Below are positions 17,463 to 24,595 of a stretch of 44,560 bases of DNA, piece after piece. The translations under genes and the position numbers were made by a program. This DNA is from Candidatus Rubneribacter avistercoris (GTDB lineage Bacteria; Actinomycetota; Coriobacteriia; Coriobacteriales; Eggerthellaceae), in assembly GCA_019115845.1 (NCBI GenBank), contig DXCU01000004.1:1-44560 (forward strand). Direction: 5' to 3'. The notes below the pieces were generated by a model, which was not told the origin of the DNA, ran no database searches, and worked only from the letters and a program-made list of their open reading frames with translations. The stretch's first letter is position 1. Each line of letters opens with the position of its first letter.

Positions 17463-17521
17463 CCAAGCGCTTGGTGCTTGGTCCCAAGCATAACATAACT
17501 TTACGTCATAAAGAATCACAA
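17463..17521 (-). promoter_or_regulatory. Promoter and tandem palindromic operator of the AbrB/RelE pair
   Basis: On the minus strand TTGTGA (17516-17521), an 18-bp spacer and TATGTT (17492-17497) form a promoter. Just downstream lie GCTTGG-2-CCAAGC (17476-17489) and the perfect CCAAGCGCTTGG (17463-17474), one base apart. Repeated GCTTGG half-sites next to the -10 are the layout expected of a self-repressed toxin-antitoxin operon. Confidence 0.6.
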
Positions 17522-17968
17522 TGGGATAAAGTCGTATACGAGGCCCTTCTCCTTTTCTAGGTAGGCAAACAGCTCGTCGCAGTCGAACACTCGGATGGAC
17601 GATCGGGCGAAGTCTTTTTGATTGCGCGTGATGATGGCATCGGCTTTTATTTTGCGAGCGCATTGGTACACGCACGCGTCCTCGAAGTCGTCCCACGCGG
17701 AATCGAGCGCCGCGTCAATGTCCGCCTCAGTGAGAGAATATACCCGCATTGCTCCCCGGAGGGTTTTGAGTTTTTGCTTCACCTCATCGGCCAAGGAAAG
17801 ACGTCCGCCCGTCAAAAGATAGAAAGCGTCGGTGATTTGGGACGAACTCATCCCCAGTTCAAACTCATGCAGAAACCCCAGCGTGATCAACTTACTCGCC
17901 GACCGGGAAAACGGCTCTCGGTCCATCATGTGGTCAATGGCGATGTTGGTATCAACAAGAAACCGCAT
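17516..17968 (-). CDS. PIN-domain (VapC-like) toxin ribonuclease
   Basis: The 150-residue protein shows PIN hallmarks: FLVDTNIAIDHMM at the N-terminus (first catalytic Asp), a central acidic helix, DDFEDACVYQCARKIKADAIITRNQKDF with the later acidic residues, and a final DCDELFAYL. VapC-type proteins are Mg-dependent RNases, often of tRNA. ATG 17968 overlaps the stop of the RelB-like gene upstream by one base; GTG 17971 gives a GTGA overlap instead. Together they form a type II toxin-antitoxin pair, with an unusual partner family. Confidence 0.88.
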   Translation of the reverse strand: MRFLVDTNIAIDHMMDREPFSRSASKLITLGFLHEFELGMSSSQITDAFYLLTGGRLSLADEVKQKLKTLRGAMRVYSLTEADIDAALDSAWDDFEDACVYQCARKIKADAIITRNQKDFARSSIRVFDCDELFAYLEKEKGLVYDFIPL

Positions 17969-18282
17969 CACGCATCACCAGGTTCCATGAGACCGCGCGC
18001 AATGAGACGCTCGCGCTTGACCTCTTTGAGGGTCATGTTCGCAAAACGGTTCGGATGGTCCATTCTCAAACTGTCCGCCCAAGCCATTGCCCGTGCTATC
18101 TCCTCCTGCGTGTACTGCTTCTGCACGTGCTCCTCGGGAAACGGCAGCTGCCTCTTCTCTATCACATAGTCGTACAGCCTGTTCACCGCTTGGGAAGCGT
18201 TGGTTCCCAGCTGCTCGAAGATGCGGTTGCCCGCCTCCTTCTTCTCCGACGACATGCGCGCCGTCACCATCGCGTCCGCCAT
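17968..18282 (-). CDS. RelB/DinJ-family antitoxin
   Basis: The 104-residue product opens like a ribbon-helix-helix RelB/DinJ protein (MVTARMSSEKKEAGNRIFEQLG, then NASQAVNRLYDYVIEKRQLPFP), followed by a longer charged tail. ATG 18282 is fixed by AGGAGG seven bases upstream. The gene lies directly behind a consensus-like promoter and a perfect 22-bp palindrome and overlaps the PIN toxin gene. RelB/DinJ antitoxins normally pair with RelE/YafQ toxins, so the PIN partner is notable. Confidence 0.87.
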   Translation of the reverse strand: MADAMVTARMSSEKKEAGNRIFEQLGTNASQAVNRLYDYVIEKRQLPFPEEHVQKQYTQEEIARAMAWADSLRMDHPNRFANMTLKEVKRERLIARGLMEPGDA

Positions 18283-18293
18283 GTTGGCACCTC

Positions 18294-18342
18294 CTATGTT
18301 GTACGTACAACATAGTATAGCGCCCCAAGAGCCGGATTTCAA
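18294..18342 (-). promoter_or_regulatory. Promoter plus 22-bp palindromic operator of the RelB/PIN operon
   Basis: On the minus strand TTGAAA (18337-18342), a 17-bp spacer and TATACT (18314-18319) make a near-consensus sigma-70 promoter. The perfect palindrome CTATGTTGTAC plus its reverse complement (18294-18315) overlaps the edge of the -10 and the start-site region, ending 11 bp before the ATG. Repressor binding there would block transcription directly. Confidence 0.75.
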
Positions 18343-18379
18343 GGCGCCCCCCTGGACTCGTGCTCCGCAACGCACCTCA

Positions 18380-18422
18380 CCTACTTTCGTAGGGAGCCTC
18401 CGCCGTTCCCAGGTGCTATCCT
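18380..18422 (+). promoter_or_regulatory. Dyad and extended -10 ahead of the cytochrome remnant
   Basis: CCTAC-4-GTAGG (18380-18393) lies 30 bp upstream of TGC-TATCCT (-10 at 18417-18422). GAGGAGGGG (18456-18464) could be a ribosome-binding site. This suggests that the cytochrome fragment downstream once was, or still is, an expressed gene. Confidence 0.35.
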
Positions 18423-18478
18423 TGCAGCATCGGCGCGCCGTGCTGCACGATGCACGAGGAGGGGCAAAGCGCCGATGA

Positions 18479-18618
18479 AACCGCACGGAGCACCGACGCG
18501 TCTGCACAAGCTGCCACGCGATGCACGCGGACGCAAGCCCGCAGGAGGCCGCGAGGGAAACCTGCCTCTCCTGCCACCACAAAGACGTTTTCGAATGCGG
18601 AACTTGCCACGCCTGACC
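18479..18618 (+). pseudogene. Triheme cytochrome c fragment, no start codon in frame
   Basis: In one plus-strand frame, 46 codons ending in TGA encode three heme-attachment motifs in a row: CTSCH, CLSCH and CGTCH, separated by HADASPQEAARET and HKDVFE. Chance occurrence of three CxxCH motifs so close is unlikely. The frame is closed upstream by TGA (18476-18478) and has no start, whereas an ATG at 18475 behind GAGGAGGGG is one base out of frame. A one-base indel would therefore restore a short cytochrome, though no signal peptide would fit; it may instead be the C-terminal end of a lost multiheme cytochrome. Its stop faces the flavoprotein gene ending at 18697. Exported flavoprotein reductases of this kind depend on cytochrome c donors, so this may be its former partner (inference). 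Confidence 0.5.
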
Positions 18619-18640
18619 GGGTGAGAGCCCGGCACGCAAC

Positions 18641-18674
18641 GCAGGAGGACCCCGGCGCGCCGGGGTCCTCCTGC
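18641..18674. terminator. 34-bp perfect palindrome between convergent genes
   Basis: GCAGGAGGACCCCGGCG is followed immediately by its exact reverse complement. It lies 22 bp after the flavoprotein stop (minus strand) and 22 bp after the cytochrome-fragment stop (plus strand). It can fold as a very strong hairpin on either strand, so a bidirectional terminator is the natural reading, although no T-run follows. Confidence 0.6.
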
Positions 18675-18696
18675 AAACGGCCGTACGAGGCGAAGG

Positions 18697-20277
18697 CTAC
18701 GCCGACGCTTCGTCCTTGGCGGCCATCTGACCGGCCAGACGCCCGTTCACCAGGCAGTCGGCCGTGGCGCACGACCCCAGTCGGCACGCTCCGTGCACGC
18801 CGCCGGTGACCTCGCCCGCCGCGTAGAAGCCGGGGATGGGGTTCAGGTCGGCATCGAGCACCTGGGCGTCCATGTTCGTCTTGACGCCGCCCATGGTGTG
18901 GTGCACCTTGGGCCAGATGCGGGTGATGTAGTAGGGGCCCTCGCCAAGCGGCTTGGCATCCTCGGGGATCATCTTGCCGAACTCCTCGTCCACGCGCGAC
19001 TCCACGTAGCCGTTGTAACGGGCGAACTGCGCGCGGAACTCCTCGGGAAGGTTGTACTCGGCGATGACGTCCTCTATGGTGTCGAACTTCTTCGTGATGC
19101 CGGCGTCCATGGCCGCCGGCAGGTTGTCCTCGAAGTTCCACGTGGGAATGTTCTGCTCGTCCACCACCTGCAGAAGCGGCACGCCGTTGGCGACGATGGC
19201 GTCGGAGTACACGCGGCGGTCGGCAAGCTCGTTCACAATGCGCTTGCCCGTCTGCGGGTCGATGCTCATGCCGTAGGCCACGTTCGCATCGATGTAGCTG
19301 GGGCCCTTGCCATAGCCGACCTCGTCCGGGCTGCACCACGGGCCAAGCTGGATCCAATCGAGATGCACGGTCAGCGCACCCGCCTTCATCGCGGCGGCCA
19401 GGGCTTCGGCGGTGGCGCCTTCCTGGTTCGTGCAGTCCACGTCCTCGCCAAGGCGCGGATCGTGCTGCATGCGCCAAGCGACATCGCGCCCGAAGCCGCC
19501 GCTCGCCAGCACCACGCCCTTGTTCGCCTTGATGAACAACGGGTCGCCGGTGGCGGGATCGTTGTTCTTGGCCTTCTCGTTCACCTGCACGCCCACCATG
19601 CGGCCGGAGTCGTCGCGGAAGAACCTCGTCACCATGCGGTTCGTCTTGATGGACACGCCCAGCTCCTCGGCCTTCTCGGCGAGGGGGACCGTGATGGCGG
19701 AGCCGTGGCCAAGAGCGGGATGGATGGTGCGCACCGTGTTATGGCCGCCGTAGGGGATGACGTTGATGTTGCCGTCCTCGTCGGTGTCCCACTCCACGCC
19801 CAGATCGGTCTGCGTCCACTCCCACGTTTCGTTGGACTTCTCGGCCAGCACGCGGCACTTCTCCTCGTCGTTGAGGTTCAGACCCGCGGTCATCATGTCG
19901 GCCACGTACTTGTCCACGGAGTCCTCGATGCCCTTGGCCTTTTGCGCCGAGGACATGCACACGGCGAAGTCGCCGTCGGCGATGGCGGAGTTGCCGCCGG
20001 TCGTGGCCATTTTCTCCACGATCATCGTGTCGGCGCCGGCCTTGGCCGCCTCGTAAGCGGCGGCAAGCCCCGCGTAGCCCGAGCCGATGACCAGCACGTC
20101 GCACTCCTCGTCCCACGACGAGGGCAGGCCCGCCCCTAAGCCGGCCGCGCCCGTCGAGCCGGCGGCGTCCTTCGACTGCGGCGCGCAACCTGCAAGTCCC
20201 GCGCCCGCGGCCACGGCCGCAGCGGAGCCGATCGCGAACGTCTTGAGGAATCCCCTTCTGTCAAGCGATGCGTCCAT
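18697..20277 (-). CDS. Tat-exported FAD-dependent fumarate-reductase-like flavoprotein, lipobox
   Basis: This 526-residue enzyme starts MDASLDRRGFLKTFA, a twin-arginine signal ending in LAGC, so it is probably a lipoprotein held outside the membrane. The FAD fold is marked by DVLVIGSGYAGLAAAYEAAKAG. The catalytic half keeps the fumarate-reductase-type HHTMGGVKTN and GGVHGACRLGSC, including the His and Arg expected to bind a carboxylate-bearing acceptor, with GLY-rich NPIPGFYAAGEV between. It lacks the FMN-binding and heme domains of larger flavocytochromes, so it needs an external electron donor. Candidate acceptors are fumarate-like or urocanate-like alkenes; the exact one is unknown. It follows LuxR3 on the same strand (166 bp apart). 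Confidence 0.92.
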   Translation of the reverse strand: MDASLDRRGFLKTFAIGSAAAVAAGAGLAGCAPQSKDAAGSTGAAGLGAGLPSSWDEECDVLVIGSGYAGLAAAYEAAKAGADTMIVEKMATTGGNSAIADGDFAVCMSSAQKAKGIEDSVDKYVADMMTAGLNLNDEEKCRVLAEKSNETWEWTQTDLGVEWDTDEDGNINVIPYGGHNTVRTIHPALGHGSAITVPLAEKAEELGVSIKTNRMVTRFFRDDSGRMVGVQVNEKAKNNDPATGDPLFIKANKGVVLASGGFGRDVAWRMQHDPRLGEDVDCTNQEGATAEALAAAMKAGALTVHLDWIQLGPWCSPDEVGYGKGPSYIDANVAYGMSIDPQTGKRIVNELADRRVYSDAIVANGVPLLQVVDEQNIPTWNFEDNLPAAMDAGITKKFDTIEDVIAEYNLPEEFRAQFARYNGYVESRVDEEFGKMIPEDAKPLGEGPYYITRIWPKVHHTMGGVKTNMDAQVLDADLNPIPGFYAAGEVTGGVHGACRLGSCATADCLVNGRLAGQMAAKDEASA

Positions 20278-20443
20278 TGTCGTTTTTCTCCCTTCGGTTC
20301 GATCCCCTGATCGGTGTGTCGATGCGCCTCGTTCAAGGCCGTTCGCATCATAGGGAACCAACGCGGAGGGCGTGTACCACCAAAGGACGTATTTGCGTCG
20401 GTCGCACGCTTCGCGCCTGTAGCGCAAAAGGGAGTACGAGGGG

Positions 20444-21895
20444 TCACGCAGGGGGAAGCTGCCCTTTCCACACCAGGTCAAGCAGCTCTTGCCGCGAATG
20501 GATGCCAAGCTTGGCGTAGCAGCGGCGCAAGTGCGTCTTCACGGTGTAGTTGGAGAGGAACAGCTCTTCGGCAATGCGAACGGCGCTCCGGCCGCCCGCG
20601 TACATCGCAAGGATCTCCGTCTCGCGCTCGGTGAGGCCCGCGCCTTCCACCGCCTCGGCGAACCTGCGCTCGTAAAGCCCCGCCTCGTCTTCCCGCCCGC
20701 GCTCGGCCTGCGGGCCGGCATCTCCGCCCGATGCCGCCTCGCCCAGCTCGAACGGCGCCGTCTCGGCGTTCTGCCGCCTGACGATGACCGCCACCGCAGC
20801 AAGCACGCCGATGAACAGAACCCACAGGCCCACGATGGACACGAGATTTGCCGTGGCGTCCGAAATGCCCACAGTGCTCGACAGCGCCTCGATGGCGCCG
20901 CGCCCCAGCAGCAGCCCCAGCCTCATCGAACCCAGACCGAGCGCGAACAGGCACAGCGAGTTCGCCTTGCTCTCGTAGCCTTTCCAGGCGAACACCACCC
21001 ACACAAGCTGGCCGAAGAAATTGAACAGGGCAAGCGGCAAGCCGTTCGCAAGAAACGACTGACCCGCCAGCACCGCGCGCACCATGAGAACCGTGGCCAG
21101 CGCAAGCGGCACCAGCGCGAGCACGCGGAAATGCACCCGCATGCCGTCGCGCAGCACGTACAGCAGCAACGCCACCGAAACGGCGACGGTGGCGGCTTGC
21201 GCCTCGGGGGAGACGATGTAGCCCGAAGCGCCCTGCGCCACGTCCATCTGCATGATGCCGCCGAAGATGAACGAGAACGCCGCCGTGGCGAGCACCGGCT
21301 CCTTCACGCTGGCGATAAGGCTGGCAAAACCCTCCCGCGGCTCATCGGCCTCGTAACGCTTCTGCTGCAAGCCGAAGTCAAACCGCGCAAGGCAGAACCC
21401 GAGGATGACGAGCGAGGCAAGCGGGAACAGGGCGCGCAACCCCGACAATCCCGCCGAGTCGCCGCCGAACGAGAACAGCAGGGCGCAAGCGCTCCACACG
21501 ATGTAGGACCCCACCACCAGCACCACCGACACCGACGGTTTGAACGACGCGAACGCCACGCCCCAGCACAGGTTGAGCAGCGCGAGCGCCGCGTACACCG
21601 CCATCTGCAGCGCCGAAACGGCACCGGGCGGCAGATCGGCCAAAAGCAGCGCTGCGGAAAGGACGACGACGAGCGCGAAGCAAACCGGGTACAGGACGCG
21701 AACGGAATAGGCCCGCAACCGCCACACCGCGTAGCCGCCCGCCAAATACGCAATCGTCTCCGCGATGAGCGGCGGAAACGGAGTCAACCCGAACCCGAAG
21801 AAGTTCGGGGACGGAACCTGCAGCACCACGAACAGCCCGTCTCCAAAGACAACCGCCCACAGAAGCCAACGCGGATACGTCGAATCCTTCAGCAC
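20444..21895 (-). CDS. Membrane-spanning LuxR-family regulator (LuxR3)
   Basis: From GTG 21895 (AAGGGGG six bases ahead) the protein has 483 residues: about twelve hydrophobic segments beginning WLLWAVVFGDGLFVVLQVPSP, an acidic linker, and a LuxR helix-turn-helix (LTERETEILAMYAGGR ... YTVKTHLRRCYAKLGI). A longer frame reaching 22099 would run through the promoter and is rejected. It lies upstream of the flavoprotein at 20277 in the same direction, so it probably controls that gene, perhaps partly by read-through. No soluble sensor domain is present. Confidence 0.9.
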   Translation of the reverse strand: MLKDSTYPRWLLWAVVFGDGLFVVLQVPSPNFFGFGLTPFPPLIAETIAYLAGGYAVWRLRAYSVRVLYPVCFALVVVLSAALLLADLPPGAVSALQMAVYAALALLNLCWGVAFASFKPSVSVVLVVGSYIVWSACALLFSFGGDSAGLSGLRALFPLASLVILGFCLARFDFGLQQKRYEADEPREGFASLIASVKEPVLATAAFSFIFGGIMQMDVAQGASGYIVSPEAQAATVAVSVALLLYVLRDGMRVHFRVLALVPLALATVLMVRAVLAGQSFLANGLPLALFNFFGQLVWVVFAWKGYESKANSLCLFALGLGSMRLGLLLGRGAIEALSSTVGISDATANLVSIVGLWVLFIGVLAAVAVIVRRQNAETAPFELGEAASGGDAGPQAERGREDEAGLYERRFAEAVEGAGLTERETEILAMYAGGRSAVRIAEELFLSNYTVKTHLRRCYAKLGIHSRQELLDLVWKGQLPPA

Positions 21896-21924
21896 GCACG
21901 TCCCCCTTCGAAACCCTTGTTTTG

Positions 21925-21943
21925 AAGGGATAGTATACCCCTT
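21925..21943 (-). promoter_or_regulatory. LuxR3 promoter -10 inside an inverted repeat
   Basis: AAGGG and CCCTT flank the minus-strand TATACT (21932-21937) symmetrically, so a protein bound to the dyad would cover the -10. The element lies about 37 bp upstream of the GTG start. Confidence 0.45.
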
Positions 21944-22153
21944 TGCTAGCCGTATCCGCCACATCGCACTCGCGTCGTTCGCTCCGTGCGTCCGCACCCG
22001 CGACCGCACCCACGTCGCCCGCGCCCGCATTCGCCTCGCCATGGCGCGATCTGTGCGCCCACCGCGCCAACCCGGCGCGGCGGGCGCACGCCGGGGCATC
22101 CGGCGCGCTTGCCGAAAGCCCCAGCGGACGCAAAGTCGCGTTGCGCCTGCAGC

Positions 22154-24406
22154 CTACAAGGCCCGGGCGGCAAGGTTGCCGGCGGCTATGGCCTCGGCGA
22201 TGTTCCAAGGCCTGGCGGCGTCGCCAACGACGTGCACTTCAACGCCGGACAGCCCGTCGGCTATCTCGGGGCTGGGGAGCATGTCGATCGCCTCGATGAC
22301 GGCATCGCACGGGATGGTGATGTCGGCGCCCGTCTCGCCGGTGAACGTCACCTCGCCGTCGTCGACCGTCGCGATGCTCGCCCCGGGCCACACGCGCACG
22401 CCGCGCGCGAACAGCATGGGCTCGACGAAGGTCCTCACCCAGCTCGACTGCCCCTTGTCGAACTGCTCCATCGCATCGGGCGTGATCATGGTCACGTGCT
22501 TTCCCTGGGCAACCAGATACAGCGCCACATCCACCGCCTGGGCGTTGGAACCCGCCACCACCACGGCGTCGCCCACCTCGGTGGTGAGGAAGTCCTCTAT
22601 CGGGACGATCTTGGTCCCCTCCGTCCCCGAAAGCCCCAAGGTGTCGCGCGTGCCCCCCACGGCGACGATCACGGCGTCGGGTGCCTGCTGGGAGACGAAG
22701 GCCGCGTCAACCTCCTGGTCGGTGACCACCTCCACGCCGGCCAGTTCCAGCTGCCGCTCCAAATAGGCGCGCAGGTCGGCCAGGTTCTCGTGCGGCCCCT
22801 TGACCGCGTGGGCGAAGTCGAGCAGCCCGCCGAGCGAGGCGCTCTTCTCGTACAGCGTCACGCGGTGCCCGCGCAGCGCGGCGACGCGCGCAGCCTCCAT
22901 GCCGGCAGGACCGCCGCCCACCACCATGACGTTTCTCTGAGAGGCCGCCGGCGAAAGCTCGAAACCCTCCGGCATGTCCGCGCGGTAGGCCCGCTGCGTG
23001 CAGGCGTTCACGCGGCAGTGCTCGTAGGTCTTGCCCTCTTCGTCGTAGTCGAAGTGGCAGTGCAGGCAGCGCGTGCACGGGGCAATCTCGTCGATCCGAC
23101 CCTCCTTGAGCTTGTTCACGTACTCGGGATCCACGGTGAGCGGCCGGTTCATCAGCAGAAAGTCCGCCTTGCCTTCGGCCAGCGCCGACTCGAACAGGTC
23201 GGGCGCGTGGGCCGGGTCCATGTAGGTCACCGTGCCCACGGGGATGGAGACGGCGCCCTTGAACTCCTTGGCCACGTCCAGCATCATGCCGCACCCCGAG
23301 TACGCGCTGATCAGCTTGCCTTCCCAGTGGCGCGAGAAGTCGAACTGCGTCCCGTAGGCCGTCGTGCCCTCAATGCCGTAGCCGGTGAAGTACAAATCGG
23401 AAGCGAACTGGCACACGTGCATGCCCAGCGGCCCCAGGCGCACATGCAGGCTGTCGGCGCCGGCCTTCTCGAGCATCTTGGCTATCTCGAGGTTCTCTTC
23501 CACGGTGGTCATAAGCGAGCTGTCGCCGAGCGTCTGGTCGTTCTCCTCAATGCCGTTGATCAGCACCTGCACCGTGAAGTCCGAGCCGCACGCCTCCTTG
23601 ATGGCCTGGATCATCTCGCACACGAAGCGCGCGCGGTTCTCGAAGGACTGCGGGCCGTACTCATCGTCGCGATGGTTCCTCATGCGCGAGAAGAACGACT
23701 GTCCAATGTTGTTGCCCGCGGCGTTGATCTCCACGGCGTCGAACCCGCAGTCCTGAAGCGTCTTGGCCGCAGCGGCCGCATCGGCGATGAGCAGCCGTAT
23801 CTCGTCGAGCGTCATGTCGCCGGCAACGGCCGAGGCGAACTGCCCCGACGAGTCTTTCTGAGTGCCGCTGAACACGATGCCCATGCACGAGATCTGGTAC
23901 CCCACGTAGGCCCCTTCCTCGTGCACGGCGTCCGCGATGCGCTTGAAGGGCATCTCGCCCATGGCGCGCGAGCGGGAGTTGGGGAAGTGCTCGTACTTGT
24001 CGGCGCAGTCCTCCACCCAGACAAGCTCGACGCCCCCCTTCGCGAAGCTGCGGTAGTACTCCACTATCTCGTCGTCGTTGTTCTGCGTGTCGGAACCCGC
24101 CGCCGATTTGACGATGCGATTCGACAGCTCAAGGGAGCCTATCTTCACGCTGGAGAACACGGTGGCCAGATCGGTCGTGTTCGCCCGGTAATCGGGATCC
24201 TGCGGGTTGAGGCGGGCCGGCGCCTGGCGGACGGAAACCGCGTCGTCAACGGTCGCCTCGGCAGCCTGTCCTTCCTTGCCGGACGGAGCGCTCGCCTGCG
24301 GCGCGCAGCCGGAAAGCGCGCCTCCGGCAAGCATCCCGCCGGCCGCCGTGAGCGCAGCCCCTTTCAGAAACCCCCTTCGCGTCAGCTCCGCGCGTGTCGT
24401 TGCCAT
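22154..24406 (-). CDS. Tat-exported Old-Yellow-Enzyme-type reductase with FeS cluster and FAD/NAD(P) domain
   Basis: The 750-residue protein opens with a twin-arginine signal (ELTRRGFLKGAALTAAGG) ending in a lipobox LSGC. Residues ~60-420 form an OYE-like FMN barrel (VKIGSLELSNRIVKSAAGSD ... FDAVEINAAGNNIGQSFFS ... NRPLTVDPEYV), then CTRCLHCHFDYDEEGKTYEHC-type cysteines for a [4Fe-4S] cluster, then a pyridine-nucleotide-disulfide-reductase-like part (VMVVGGGPAGMEAARVAALRGHRVTLYEK). This is the layout of 2,4-dienoyl-CoA reductase and the bile-acid enoate reductases BaiCD/BaiH, which are cytoplasmic; export is the odd feature. It likely reduces an activated C=C bond. ATG 24406 has AGGAGAGG upstream. 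It follows LuxR4 on the same strand. Confidence 0.92.
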   Translation of the reverse strand: MATTRAELTRRGFLKGAALTAAGGMLAGGALSGCAPQASAPSGKEGQAAEATVDDAVSVRQAPARLNPQDPDYRANTTDLATVFSSVKIGSLELSNRIVKSAAGSDTQNNDDEIVEYYRSFAKGGVELVWVEDCADKYEHFPNSRSRAMGEMPFKRIADAVHEEGAYVGYQISCMGIVFSGTQKDSSGQFASAVAGDMTLDEIRLLIADAAAAAKTLQDCGFDAVEINAAGNNIGQSFFSRMRNHRDDEYGPQSFENRARFVCEMIQAIKEACGSDFTVQVLINGIEENDQTLGDSSLMTTVEENLEIAKMLEKAGADSLHVRLGPLGMHVCQFASDLYFTGYGIEGTTAYGTQFDFSRHWEGKLISAYSGCGMMLDVAKEFKGAVSIPVGTVTYMDPAHAPDLFESALAEGKADFLLMNRPLTVDPEYVNKLKEGRIDEIAPCTRCLHCHFDYDEEGKTYEHCRVNACTQRAYRADMPEGFELSPAASQRNVMVVGGGPAGMEAARVAALRGHRVTLYEKSASLGGLLDFAHAVKGPHENLADLRAYLERQLELAGVEVVTDQEVDAAFVSQQAPDAVIVAVGGTRDTLGLSGTEGTKIVPIEDFLTTEVGDAVVVAGSNAQAVDVALYLVAQGKHVTMITPDAMEQFDKGQSSWVRTFVEPMLFARGVRVWPGASIATVDDGEVTFTGETGADITIPCDAVIEAIDMLPSPEIADGLSGVEVHVVGDAARPWNIAEAIAAGNLAARAL

Positions 24407-24595
24407 GCAGCCTCTCCTTTCCTCATACGCCTGGCGAAAGCGCGAACCACGCCCCGCCGAAGGGGCGCCTTGCAAACCCCTGCGTCCCTTCGGGCGAACA
24501 CGGTACGGAAAGGAGGGCGGGCACGTAATTGCCCATTGGTACGAAATTGCGAAAGACGGGATCGCCCAAAGGGTTGATGCCGGCGTTTTAGCTGT

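Noticed and set aside
18450..18809. Plus-strand frame over the cytochrome remnant and flavoprotein end
   Set aside because: It reads across the heme-motif frame out of phase and into the antisense of the flavoprotein; composition is noise-like.
21986..24577. Long plus-strand open frame over the OYE-type reductase
   Set aside because: Same codon-bias artefact; no motifs and no ribosome-binding site, while the minus-strand gene is well supported.
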